This document shows positions 1-4,897 of a DNA stretch of 7,470 bases, piece after piece. A program made the position numbers and the translations under genes. The notes under the pieces are model-generated. The model saw only the letters and a list, made by a program, of their open reading frames with translations, ran no database searches and was not told the DNA's origin. The stretch spans positions 1 to 7,470 of the forward strand of contig URQG01000085.1 in NCBI GenBank assembly GCA_900549895.1. Direction: 5' to 3'. The DNA is from an uncultured Lachnobacterium sp. (GTDB taxonomy: Bacteria; Bacillota; Clostridia; Lachnospirales; Lachnospiraceae). How positions within the stretch are numbered: the stretch's first letter is position 1; every line of letters starts with the position of its first letter.

Positions 1-50
1 TACGAGATTACTACGCGTCTCGTGGGCTCGGAGATGTGTATAAGAGACAG
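1..50 (+). other. Illumina Nextera adapter (not genomic)
   Basis: These bases are synthetic library sequence. They read as the end of the P7 primer (TACGAGAT), an 8-base index (TACTACGC), the Nextera read-2 adapter (GTCTCGTGGGCTCGG), and the Tn5 mosaic end finishing in TATAAGAGACAG at 50. Genomic sequence begins at 51. The order and spacing are exactly those of an i7 Nextera adapter, so chance is excluded. Confidence 0.98.
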
Positions 51-97
51 TGTTATTATTTATTATACTTCACCTGTCAATCCTTGTCCACATTTGT

Positions 98-121
98 TTG
101 GCTTTTGCCAATTTCATTGGC
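98..121. repeat. Overlapping small inverted repeats behind spoVAC
   Basis: Just past the spoVAC stop there are three alternating copies of GCCAA/TTGGC. On the minus strand, GCCAAT could pair back on GCCAAT's complement ATTGGC over a GAA loop (107-121), or ATTGGC could instead pair with the next GCCAA over an AAAA loop (98-111). The two hairpins exclude each other. Neither is followed by a T-run on the minus strand, so this is not a standard terminator. Function is unknown. Confidence 0.4.
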
Positions 122-606
122 TAAAATAATTGTATGATCCAATAGATTACCCCCAGCACCCAGCTCGAAAAAATGCCATATAAGATAACAGGTCCCGCAA
201 TCTTAAAAATCTGACATCCGATTCCGAATACCTGCCCCTCTTTCTGAAACTCGACTGCCGATGCACACACTCCGTTTGCAAACCCCGTAATCGGGACAAG
301 TGCCCCCGCACCGCCCCAGTTTGCAAGCAGTCCATATACATTACAGCTTGTCAGTATCACACTGAGCAATACAAGGAGCAGACTGCACCACATGGAAGCA
401 CTCTCCTGGTCCAGTGCAAAAACATGCATCGCTATCGCGGTGATAACCTGTCCGAGAAGACAGATTGCCCCTCCAAGCACAAACGCCTTTCCCATATTTG
501 CCCACAGATTATGCGTCGGTGTCACCTGTTCCACGTACGCATTATACGCATCATTTCTCTGCTTCTGCTGTTGTGTCATGACTTCACCGGTTCCCTTTTT
601 TCCCAT
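121..606 (-). CDS. spoVAC: Stage V sporulation protein AC (SpoVAC)
   Basis: SpoVAC is an inner spore membrane protein of the SpoVA complex, which takes up Ca-dipicolinic acid in the forespore and releases it at germination; B. subtilis SpoVAC has been described as a mechanosensitive-type channel. The 161-residue product matches the family's size (about 150). After a polar N-terminus come the family region around residues 30-53 (PTHNLW then GKAFVLGGAICLLGQ), hydrophobic segments near 41-64 and 72-92, the hallmark loop at 98-130 (GGAGALVPITGFAN, then EGQVFGIG), and a last membrane segment near 133-158. The frame opens at 675, but I place the start at 606. A strong AAAGGAG site lies 9 bases before that ATG, and the apparent promoter (654-683) overlaps the upstream ATGs, which leaves them outside the transcript. 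The usual partner spoVAD would lie beyond the contig edge. Confidence 0.93.
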   Translation of the reverse strand: MGKKGTGEVMTQQQKQRNDAYNAYVEQVTPTHNLWANMGKAFVLGGAICLLGQVITAIAMHVFALDQESASMWCSLLLVLLSVILTSCNVYGLLANWGGAGALVPITGFANGVCASAVEFQKEGQVFGIGCQIFKIAGPVILYGIFSSWVLGVIYWIIQLF

Positions 607-615
607 CCGATCAAG

Positions 616-622
616 CTCCTTT
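616..622 (-). promoter_or_regulatory. Ribosome binding site deciding the spoVAC start
   Basis: On the minus strand AAAGGAG stands 9 bases before the ATG at 606-604. No comparable site precedes the ATGs at 675 or 654. It therefore sets the start of spoVAC. Confidence 0.8.
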
Positions 623-653
623 CCATCTGTCTGTTTTTGTTTCTTTTTGTGCA

Positions 654-683
654 TAGTATGAGCCACGTTTTCCATAAATATAC
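654..683 (-). promoter_or_regulatory. Sigma-G type forespore promoter of spoVAC
   Basis: On the minus strand GTATA (683-679) is followed by exactly 18 bases and then CATACTA (660-654). From memory, the B. subtilis sigma-G consensus is about GMATR, 17-18 bases, CATNMTA; the -10 here is a perfect match and the -35 has one mismatch (it fits the sigma-F form GYATA). Transcription would begin near 647, about 40 bases before the ATG at 606. spoVA genes are known sigma-G targets, which fits. Confidence 0.75.
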
Positions 684-812
684 CTTGATTTTGAAGATTT
701 CAGTGGCATCGTTATGGCATCCGGCACATATCCGGTGCAGGAACTCAAGGATCAGATCATCGACCTGATCAAAAAAGAATGTTCCTGTCCCATCGTCGAG
801 ATCTCCGAATAA
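678..812 (+). pseudogene. Possible 3' remnant of a lost gene
   Basis: The plus-strand frame from 678 to the TAA at 810-812 reads like protein-coding sequence: it contains SGIVMASGTYPVQELKDQI, then an amphipathic stretch (IIDLIKKEC) and ends PIVEISE. Its codons (ATC, CTG, GAA, GTC) resemble those of neighbouring genes. A stop lies just upstream (675-677). The only internal ATG (714) would give 32 residues and has no convincing ribosome binding site. It fills the gap between the spoVAC promoter and the terminator at 821-849, on the opposite strand to the spoVA genes. It may be the surviving tail of a gene cut by rearrangement, or a very small gene. I do not recognise the family. Confidence 0.4.
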
Positions 813-820
813 TGTATCAT

Positions 821-849
821 AAAAAAACGGAACCTTAAAATAAGGTTCC
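821..849 (-). terminator. Intrinsic terminator after the 111-aa gene
   Basis: GGAACCTTA (829-837) and its perfect complement (841-849) form a 9-bp stem with a 3-base loop. On the minus strand this is followed by seven Ts (A-run 821-827). It lies 11 bases after the stop of the gene at 861 and separates it from spoVAC. On the plus strand there is no T-run behind the stem, so it acts mainly on minus-strand transcripts. Confidence 0.88.
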
Positions 850-860
850 ATTCACACCCT

Positions 861-1196
861 TTACGGGTGATAGCTCGTCGTGACTCTCCACAGATCCGGT
901 TCCGCCGCACCCCACCGGAAAAGTTCTTTCATCTGGTCGTCATAAGTCTCAAGCGGCTCATAAGCAGACACGATCCTGATAAGATATTCTTCCTTCTCAT
1001 CCTTCGGTGTCAGATTCTCAAGCTGCCCCAATAGATACTCCGACAGTTCAAGCGGCTTCATATCTTCGCTTGTTTCAAGCCCGAATAACTTTTTGAACAA
1101 ACCACCCGCATAATAGAATTCATAGTTGCCCAAAAGGACTGATTTCTGCATCGTACACTTTAAAATAATGCTCTGTCTTGCAATACTTGTTGTCAT
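861..1196 (-). CDS. Unknown 111-aa protein within the spoVA locus
   Basis: I do not recognise this protein. It is soluble, has no signal peptide or membrane segment, and is acidic in its middle (about residues 42-90, with LEXSEYLLGQLENL-like helical character and a KDEKEEYL run). It ends in an aromatic tail, LFRWGAAEPDLWRVTTSYHP. Residues 16-40 (MQKSVLLGNYEFYYAGG, then LFKKLFG) are the most structured-looking part. Translation may start at 1196, behind a purine-rich AAGAGAG, or at the second ATG (1151); neither site is strong. It lies 94 bases after spoVAB on the same strand and is closed by a strong terminator, so it can be the last gene of the spoVAA-AB transcript or a unit of its own. Position suggests a sporulation role, but this is inference only. 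Confidence 0.7.
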   Translation of the reverse strand: MTTSIARQSIILKCTMQKSVLLGNYEFYYAGGLFKKLFGLETSEDMKPLELSEYLLGQLENLTPKDEKEEYLIRIVSAYEPLETYDDQMKELFRWGAAEPDLWRVTTSYHP

Positions 1197-1236
1197 AACA
1201 CACTCTCTTTTCCCGGTATCCGTTCTTGCACGATTC

Positions 1237-1255
1237 CGACACGGTTACCGTATCG
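1237..1255. repeat. Imperfect 19-bp palindrome upstream of the 111-aa gene
   Basis: CGACACGGT, one central T, then ACCGTATCG: 8 of 9 positions are symmetric. It lies about 40 bases before the start of the 111-aa gene, inside the likely leader. With a one-base centre it suits a dimeric protein site better than an RNA hairpin. Chance is possible. Confidence 0.3.
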
Positions 1256-1265
1256 TCCGCTTTCT

Positions 1266-1294
1266 TAGTGTATCACAAAAAGCATGCTGTTTAC
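1266..1294 (-). promoter_or_regulatory. Weak candidate forespore promoter for the 111-aa gene
   Basis: On the minus strand GTAAA (1294-1290), 17 bases, TACACTA (1272-1266). The -10 is identical to the one before the spoVAA operon, but the -35 is one base off GTATA and the spacing one base short. It overlaps the end of spoVAB. It is suggestive only because of the matching -10. Confidence 0.25.
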
Positions 1295-1740
1295 CAGTAC
1301 TTTGGCAATCCATATCCAAAGAAAAAGTAGTAAAGCGACCCTGCCGTCTTGCCGAGTGCCATGGCGATCATCACGTAGCTTAAGCCCCTGTTCATATACA
1401 ATCGCCGAAACAGGATCGGGAACGTATTGAGGATTTCCGCCAATGCGACCGCAATACAGCCGACAAACATTCCGGCAATAAAACCATATATGCCAAGCAG
1501 CAAATGTCCTATCCATGCGACCGGAAATCGCGCCTCCCACTCAATGACCGAAAATACTGCCCCCGTGAGTACTCCAAGCACGATCATATTCTCCAGACAC
1601 ATGACCCTGTCTGCCAGATTCATTTTTCGGATCATGCGGGGTACTACCCCGATCACCAGAATGAAAGCAAAGGTTCCCGCCGACACTGCGATACCACATG
1701 CAAACATTACGAAGGCCATAAAGATATGTCTAATTAACAT
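1291..1740 (-). CDS. spoVAB: Stage V sporulation protein AB (SpoVAB)
   Basis: SpoVAB is a multi-spanning inner membrane protein of the SpoVA system for dipicolinic acid transport in the forespore. The 149-residue product is close to the B. subtilis length (about 141). It is almost entirely hydrophobic, with segments near residues 8-33, 50-67, 74-103 and 120-142. Family-like motifs are MFVGCIAVALAEILN (91-105) followed by FPIL, and GKTAGSLYYF (130-139). The frame opens at 1800, but the start at 1740 is preferred: it has GGAAAGGA about 10 bases upstream and overlaps the spoVAA stop by 11 bases, as expected for translational coupling. SpoVAA and SpoVAB are, to my knowledge, missing from several clostridia such as C. 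perfringens, so their presence is informative about lineage. Confidence 0.92.
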   Translation of the reverse strand: MLIRHIFMAFVMFACGIAVSAGTFAFILVIGVVPRMIRKMNLADRVMCLENMIVLGVLTGAVFSVIEWEARFPVAWIGHLLLGIYGFIAGMFVGCIAVALAEILNTFPILFRRLYMNRGLSYVMIAMALGKTAGSLYYFFFGYGLPKYW

Positions 1741-2377
1741 CGTGTTCGTGTCCTTTCCGTCCCGCATTCTCGATAAAAGTAGTATCGATATCTTTCTCAT
1801 ACTTCCGCATCTCTACCTGGATCGGTGTCGGATCGGATGTAATCGTTTTCTTTCCGACATGATTAAAGAAGACCAGGATGCCCACAGCCAGACCAAGGCA
1901 ATAGAATATCTCTATCTCCGAAACCGTTGGTTTGTCTACTCCCATAATCTGTTTGTAAAAGCGGTCAAACACCTCCCCGACCGACACGTCATTGTTAAAC
2001 GCCATAATGGTAAATGCCGAGCCAAGAAAGATGACAATACACAACACGACCAGCTTCAAAATTTCCATCGCCTTGCTTCCCATCGGTGCGGCAACGTATT
2101 CCACGACAAAGTCCTGTTCCCCATAACTGACCACCTCAACCTCCGGATACTCCTCAAGAATGAGTTGTATCACATTCAGTATGGAAAATACTTCAATCCG
2201 CTTCTTTTTCGAACTTTCATTTGGCGCAAAGTGATAAAGTGTCTTGTTTTTAATTCCGGCACAGATTGCAGGATCCGTGCACTCCACGGACATGACATCC
2301 ATGATTTTAATCTGCGGATCGTGGCAGACACTGTTGCGATCCGCTTTCACATATACGGCTTCACGCTTTTCTTTCAT
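1730..2377 (-). CDS. spoVAA: Stage V sporulation protein AA (SpoVAA)
   Basis: SpoVAA is the first classical SpoVA protein; it has a soluble N-terminal part and two membrane segments and belongs to the dipicolinic acid transport complex. The 215 residues fit the family (B. subtilis about 206). The N-terminus starts with a beta-strand-like VYVKADR (8-14), the middle includes FSILNVIQLILEEYPEVEVV (64-83), and membrane segments lie at about 106-126 and 154-173. The C-terminal motif DPTPIQVEMRKYEKD (182-196) is characteristic. The start at 2377 lies inside the end of the upstream 62-aa gene (17-base overlap). The site before it (GTAAGAATGT) is weak, so expression probably depends on coupling to that gene. 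The stop overlaps the spoVAB start. Confidence 0.92.
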   Translation of the reverse strand: MKEKREAVYVKADRNSVCHDPQIKIMDVMSVECTDPAICAGIKNKTLYHFAPNESSKKKRIEVFSILNVIQLILEEYPEVEVVSYGEQDFVVEYVAAPMGSKAMEILKLVVLCIVIFLGSAFTIMAFNNDVSVGEVFDRFYKQIMGVDKPTVSEIEIFYCLGLAVGILVFFNHVGKKTITSDPTPIQVEMRKYEKDIDTTFIENAGRKGHEHDVN

Positions 2378-2549
2378 ACATTCTTACGCTGTCCACCAGC
2401 GTTCCCTCCTTCGGCGTTGATGTCTTTTGATACGAATCAATACAGTACCAGCCCGTGAACACAAGCACGAGCAAAAGCAGTATCACCAACCAGAAACGAT
2501 AACGTCTGCTCCAGCTTTTCTCCGTTGTTCGTTTTACTTTCTGTTCCAT
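2361..2549 (-). CDS. Small single-pass membrane protein leading the spoVAA operon
   Basis: A 62-residue protein I cannot assign to a named family. It has a basic N-terminus (KVKRTTEKSWSRRYR), one clear membrane helix at about residues 19-37 (FWLVILLLLVLVFTGWYCI), and a 25-residue polar tail. The charge pattern predicts N-terminus in the forespore cytoplasm and tail outside. The start is firm: AAGGAGG lies 5 bases before the ATG. It overlaps spoVAA by 17 bases and is the first gene after a forespore-type promoter, so it is almost certainly made with SpoVAA and SpoVAB in the developing spore. It might be an accessory subunit or assembly factor of the SpoVA complex; that is inference from position. 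Confidence 0.8.
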   Translation of the reverse strand: MEQKVKRTTEKSWSRRYRFWLVILLLLVLVFTGWYCIDSYQKTSTPKEGTLVDSVRMYERKA

Positions 2550-2570
2550 ATCTGCCTCCTTTTTCCAACG

Positions 2571-2600
2571 TAGTGTACCCGTTTTTGGGTATGACTATAC
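2571..2600 (-). promoter_or_regulatory. Forespore (sigma-F/sigma-G) promoter of the spoVAA operon
   Basis: On the minus strand GTATA (2600-2596), 18 bases, TACACTA (2577-2571). Read as sigma-F, the same site is GTATA, 15 bases, GGGTACACTA, which matches every fixed position of the consensus GGNNANAHTR as I remember it. Read as sigma-G, the -10 has two mismatches. The layout is the same as that of the spoVAC promoter. The leader would be only about 15 bases long, just containing the ribosome binding site. Confidence 0.6.
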
Positions 2601-2670
2601 AAACATAACCTATCTTTTACGAGGGATTTCCGTCAAACAGCGAATGATTTATGAACTCTTTGAAAAATGA

Positions 2671-2699
2671 TTGACACACCGTCAGACTGGGCATAAATT
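2671..2699 (+). promoter_or_regulatory. Housekeeping promoter of the ThrE-type operon
   Basis: A perfect TTGACA (2671-2676), 17 bases, then TAAATT (2694-2699; 4 of 6 positions). The TTG that could open a longer version of the downstream frame is the first codon-sized part of this -35 box, which argues against the longer start. Confidence 0.55.
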
Positions 2700-2748
2700 A
2701 AATATGTATTGTATGACAGTATGGAATAGAAATGAAGGAGACCAAACT

Positions 2749-3525
2749 ATGGCTCATACCAAAGAAATACTCACACTCGCTGTGGAGATCGGGGACACGA
2801 TGCTGCGCAGCGGCGCCGAGATCTATCGCGTAGAAGACAGTCTGATCCATATATTAGAATCCTGTGAAGTGGATAATTTTGATGTGTATGTTCTCTCGAA
2901 CGGTATCTTTGCCAGTGCCAACGAAGATCAGGAAGACGCATGCAGCATGATACGGCATGTTCCGATCTCCTCGGTCAATCTCAGCAAAGTTGCAGCTTTA
3001 AATCAGCTTGTCCGCGATATCTGTGATCATAAATGTTCGATTGCCGAGGCAACTGTCCGTCTGACGGAATGCAAACATATTCCGCCTTATCCAAAGCCGG
3101 TCCTCGTTGCCGGCTGTGCAGTTGCATGCGGCTGCTTTTGTTATCTGTACGGCGGCACCGCTATTGATATGATTTTTGCGACATGCATCGGCATCGTCGA
3201 ACAATTCTTCCTGTTCGCCTGTGGAAAGCACCATGTATCGCGTTTTCTGACAAATGTTTACGCCAGTCTGGTTGTTGCAGTATTAAGTATTCTTGCCTTC
3301 GCATCCGGACTTCCTGTTCATCATGACAAAATTATCATCGGAGATATTATGCCGCTCGTCCCCGGAATCGTCTTTACGACCTCGATCCGCGACTTCTACA
3401 ACAGTGATTACCTGTCCGGCACGATCCACCTGATCGATGCACTTCTTACTGCATTGTGTATCGCAGTGGGCATCTGTCTTCCGATTGTATTATTCCGTTA
3501 TCTTGGAGGAGGATTAGCGCTATGA
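2749..3525 (+). CDS. Threonine/serine exporter, N-terminal domain subunit (YjjP-like, ThrE family)
   Basis: This 258-residue protein is the larger half of a split ThrE-type exporter, a family that includes Corynebacterium ThrE (threonine/serine export) and E. coli YjjP. The cytoplasmic N-terminal domain opens with the hallmark GDTMLRSGAEIYRVEDS (residues 15-31). About five membrane segments follow, near 117-136, 138-158, 169-188, 195-212 and 228-252; the fourth contains PLVPGI (202-207), the family's conserved loop. The start at 2749 is chosen because GAAGGAG lies 8 bases upstream; the longer frame would begin inside the promoter. Its stop overlaps the next gene's start as ATGA, so the two halves are coupled. 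The first membrane segment has four cysteines within nine residues (AGCAVACGCFC), which is unusual. The substrate is not proven by sequence; E. coli YjjP/YjjB have been linked to succinate export. Confidence 0.88.
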   Translation: MAHTKEILTLAVEIGDTMLRSGAEIYRVEDSLIHILESCEVDNFDVYVLSNGIFASANEDQEDACSMIRHVPISSVNLSKVAALNQLVRDICDHKCSIAEATVRLTECKHIPPYPKPVLVAGCAVACGCFCYLYGGTAIDMIFATCIGIVEQFFLFACGKHHVSRFLTNVYASLVVAVLSILAFASGLPVHHDKIIIGDIMPLVPGIVFTTSIRDFYNSDYLSGTIHLIDALLTALCIAVGICLPIVLFRYLGGGLAL

Positions 3526-3971
3526 ATTATATTCTGGAATTTATTATGGCTTTCGGAGCAACATTTTCATTCGCTTTTCTTTTCTGTGTTCCGAAAAAAG
3601 AATTGTTATTCTCCGGTCTGTCCGGAGCTTTAGGCTGGATTGTATATTACGGTATCGTACATCAGGATCTCAATCCCGTACTGGCTTCGCTTGTTGCGAC
3701 ATTCATTCTGACCGTCTTCTCACGAACAACAGCCGTCATCCGACGCACCCCGGCAACGGTATACTTACTGTGCGGTATCTTCCCGCTCGTACCGGGGGCA
3801 GGAATCTATTACACTGCCTATTATCTGATTACCGGTGACAATGCGCGATTTACCTCCAAAGGCCTTGAGACTTTTGAGATTGCGCTTGCCATCGTATTTG
3901 GCATCATCTTCGGGTTTGCAATTCCCGAAGCGTTATTTCATAAACTGAACCGCCGGCAGCCTTGTGACTAA
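3522..3971 (+). CDS. Threonine/serine exporter, C-terminal domain subunit (YjjB-like, ThrE_2)
   Basis: This 149-residue protein is the small half of the split ThrE-type exporter. About five membrane segments lie near residues 3-23, 28-45, 51-68, 79-101 and 118-140. The conserved core is TPATVYLLCGIFPLVPGAGI (76-95), which repeats the PLVPG motif of the larger partner. The frame opens at 3456, but the start at 3522 is preferred: GGAGGAGG sits before it within the end of the partner gene, and ATGA joins stop and start. Fused ThrE proteins carry both halves in one chain, so the two products most likely form one transporter. The TAA stop overlaps the stop of the convergent nucleotidyltransferase by four bases. 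Confidence 0.88.
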   Translation: MNYILEFIMAFGATFSFAFLFCVPKKELLFSGLSGALGWIVYYGIVHQDLNPVLASLVATFILTVFSRTTAVIRRTPATVYLLCGIFPLVPGAGIYYTAYYLITGDNARFTSKGLETFEIALAIVFGIIFGFAIPEALFHKLNRRQPCD

Positions 3972-3986
3972 TTCCACAAGTGCTGC
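3956..3986. terminator. Hairpin across two convergent stop codons, possible shared terminator
   Basis: GCAGCCTTGTG (3956-3966) pairs with CACAAGTGCTGC (3975-3986), giving 11 base pairs with one bulged T and an 8-base loop. The loop holds the TAA of the exporter gene and the TAG of the nucleotidyltransferase gene. No T-run follows on either strand, so it is not a classical intrinsic terminator, but no other terminator is visible between these convergent genes. Confidence 0.45.
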
Positions 3987-4885
3987 GGGTAGATACCCTG
4001 TTCTTTCATTGTACGGATTGCATTGACCACCGTCTGCTTATCCTCCTGATAGGTCACTCCATACCAGCGATCCGTAGACATCAGCACATCAACAACCACT
4101 TTTTCTTCCTCCAGAAGTTCTCCAACCACGCTTGGAAGGAAGAACTCGCATTTAAGCGGATTCCGATCCAGCTCCCGCTCCAAAAACTTCGGGAACCGAT
4201 TCTTAAGTTCCTGTAACATGCTCTTCTGAAATCCCCACATATTCATGGATACCGTACTTCCGGCCGGAAGCTTATGCCAGGTAGCTCCATCATCTTCCGT
4301 GTATGCCGCGCCATCATCACGCTTTTCAATGTGAGTGCGCTCCGTAATCTCGATCAAATGTCCTTCTTCATCTTTACGACATACGCCACGGGATACAAAT
4401 CCATTGTCAGTAAGTGTATTTTCCAGTATGTATCCTACCATTGCATAATGATACTTTTCTCCGTCATCATGATGTACCAGATAATCATACATAACCTTAA
4501 ACGCATGACTTCCGTAGTAATCATCCGCATTAATAACGGCAAACGGCGCATCCAGCGCATCGATACAGCTAAGGATTGCATGTCCTGTACCAAATGGTTT
4601 CGTGCGGCCTGCCGGGACAGCAAATCCGTCCGGAAGCTTCATCTCCTGGTAAACATAAGTCACTTTGATTTTATCTGAGATACGATCCCCGATACGTTCA
4701 CGGAAATCTGCTTCATTTTCCTTTTTGATAATAAAAATAACTTCTTTGAAACCTGCTTTCACAGCATCATAAAGGGAAAAATCAATGATCAGATGCCCCT
4801 CCTCATCAATCGGATCCATCTGTTTCATTCCGCCGTAACGGCTTCCCATACCTGCTGCCATAATTACCAAAACCGGATTTTTCAT
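3968..4885 (-). CDS. Sugar-phosphate nucleotidyltransferase family protein
   Basis: A 305-residue enzyme of the nucleotidyltransferase fold, which joins NTP and a sugar 1-phosphate to NDP-sugar plus pyrophosphate. The nucleotide-binding signature is at the N-terminus, MAAGMGSRYGGMKQ (9-22), with the base-contacting stretch GTGHAI (99-104) and the metal-binding region INADDYYG (118-125). A C-terminal motif, DRWYGVTYQEDK (272-283), seems typical of this clostridial subgroup. The length is near that of RmlA and GalU enzymes, but I cannot name the sugar. The start is supported by AGGAGA 8 bases upstream. It lies 12 bases behind the RelQ-type gene and should share its transcript. A role in cell-surface or storage polysaccharide is plausible but unproven. 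Product and activity class are secure; substrate is not. Confidence 0.87.
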   Translation of the reverse strand: MKNPVLVIMAAGMGSRYGGMKQMDPIDEEGHLIIDFSLYDAVKAGFKEVIFIIKKENEADFRERIGDRISDKIKVTYVYQEMKLPDGFAVPAGRTKPFGTGHAILSCIDALDAPFAVINADDYYGSHAFKVMYDYLVHHDDGEKYHYAMVGYILENTLTDNGFVSRGVCRKDEEGHLIEITERTHIEKRDDGAAYTEDDGATWHKLPAGSTVSMNMWGFQKSMLQELKNRFPKFLERELDRNPLKCEFFLPSVVGELLEEEKVVVDVLMSTDRWYGVTYQEDKQTVVNAIRTMKEQGIYPQHLWN

Positions 4886-4897
4886 TGTTATACTCTC

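Noticed and set aside
62..80. TTGACA and TATAAT on the minus strand near the contig start
   Set aside because: They are only 7 bases apart, far from the 16-18 needed for a promoter.
70..117. 15-codon minus-strand frame after spoVAC beginning MKLAKAKQMW, slightly like a SpoVAD start
   Set aside because: It ends after 15 codons, has no ribosome binding site, and the resemblance is too short to mean anything.
607..675. N-terminal extension of SpoVAC from the ATG at 675
   Set aside because: It overlaps the sigma-G promoter, and the ATG at 606 has the far better ribosome binding site and gives the family's usual length.
576..851. Minus-strand open frame of 91 codons across the spoVAC upstream region
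   Set aside because: It runs through the terminator stem and the promoter, overlaps spoVAC in another frame and has no ribosome binding site.
1427..2458. Long plus-strand open frame of 343 codons
   Set aside because: It lies fully antisense to spoVAB, spoVAA and the 62-aa gene, which have recognisable motifs and coupled starts. The predicted protein has no domain-like pattern.
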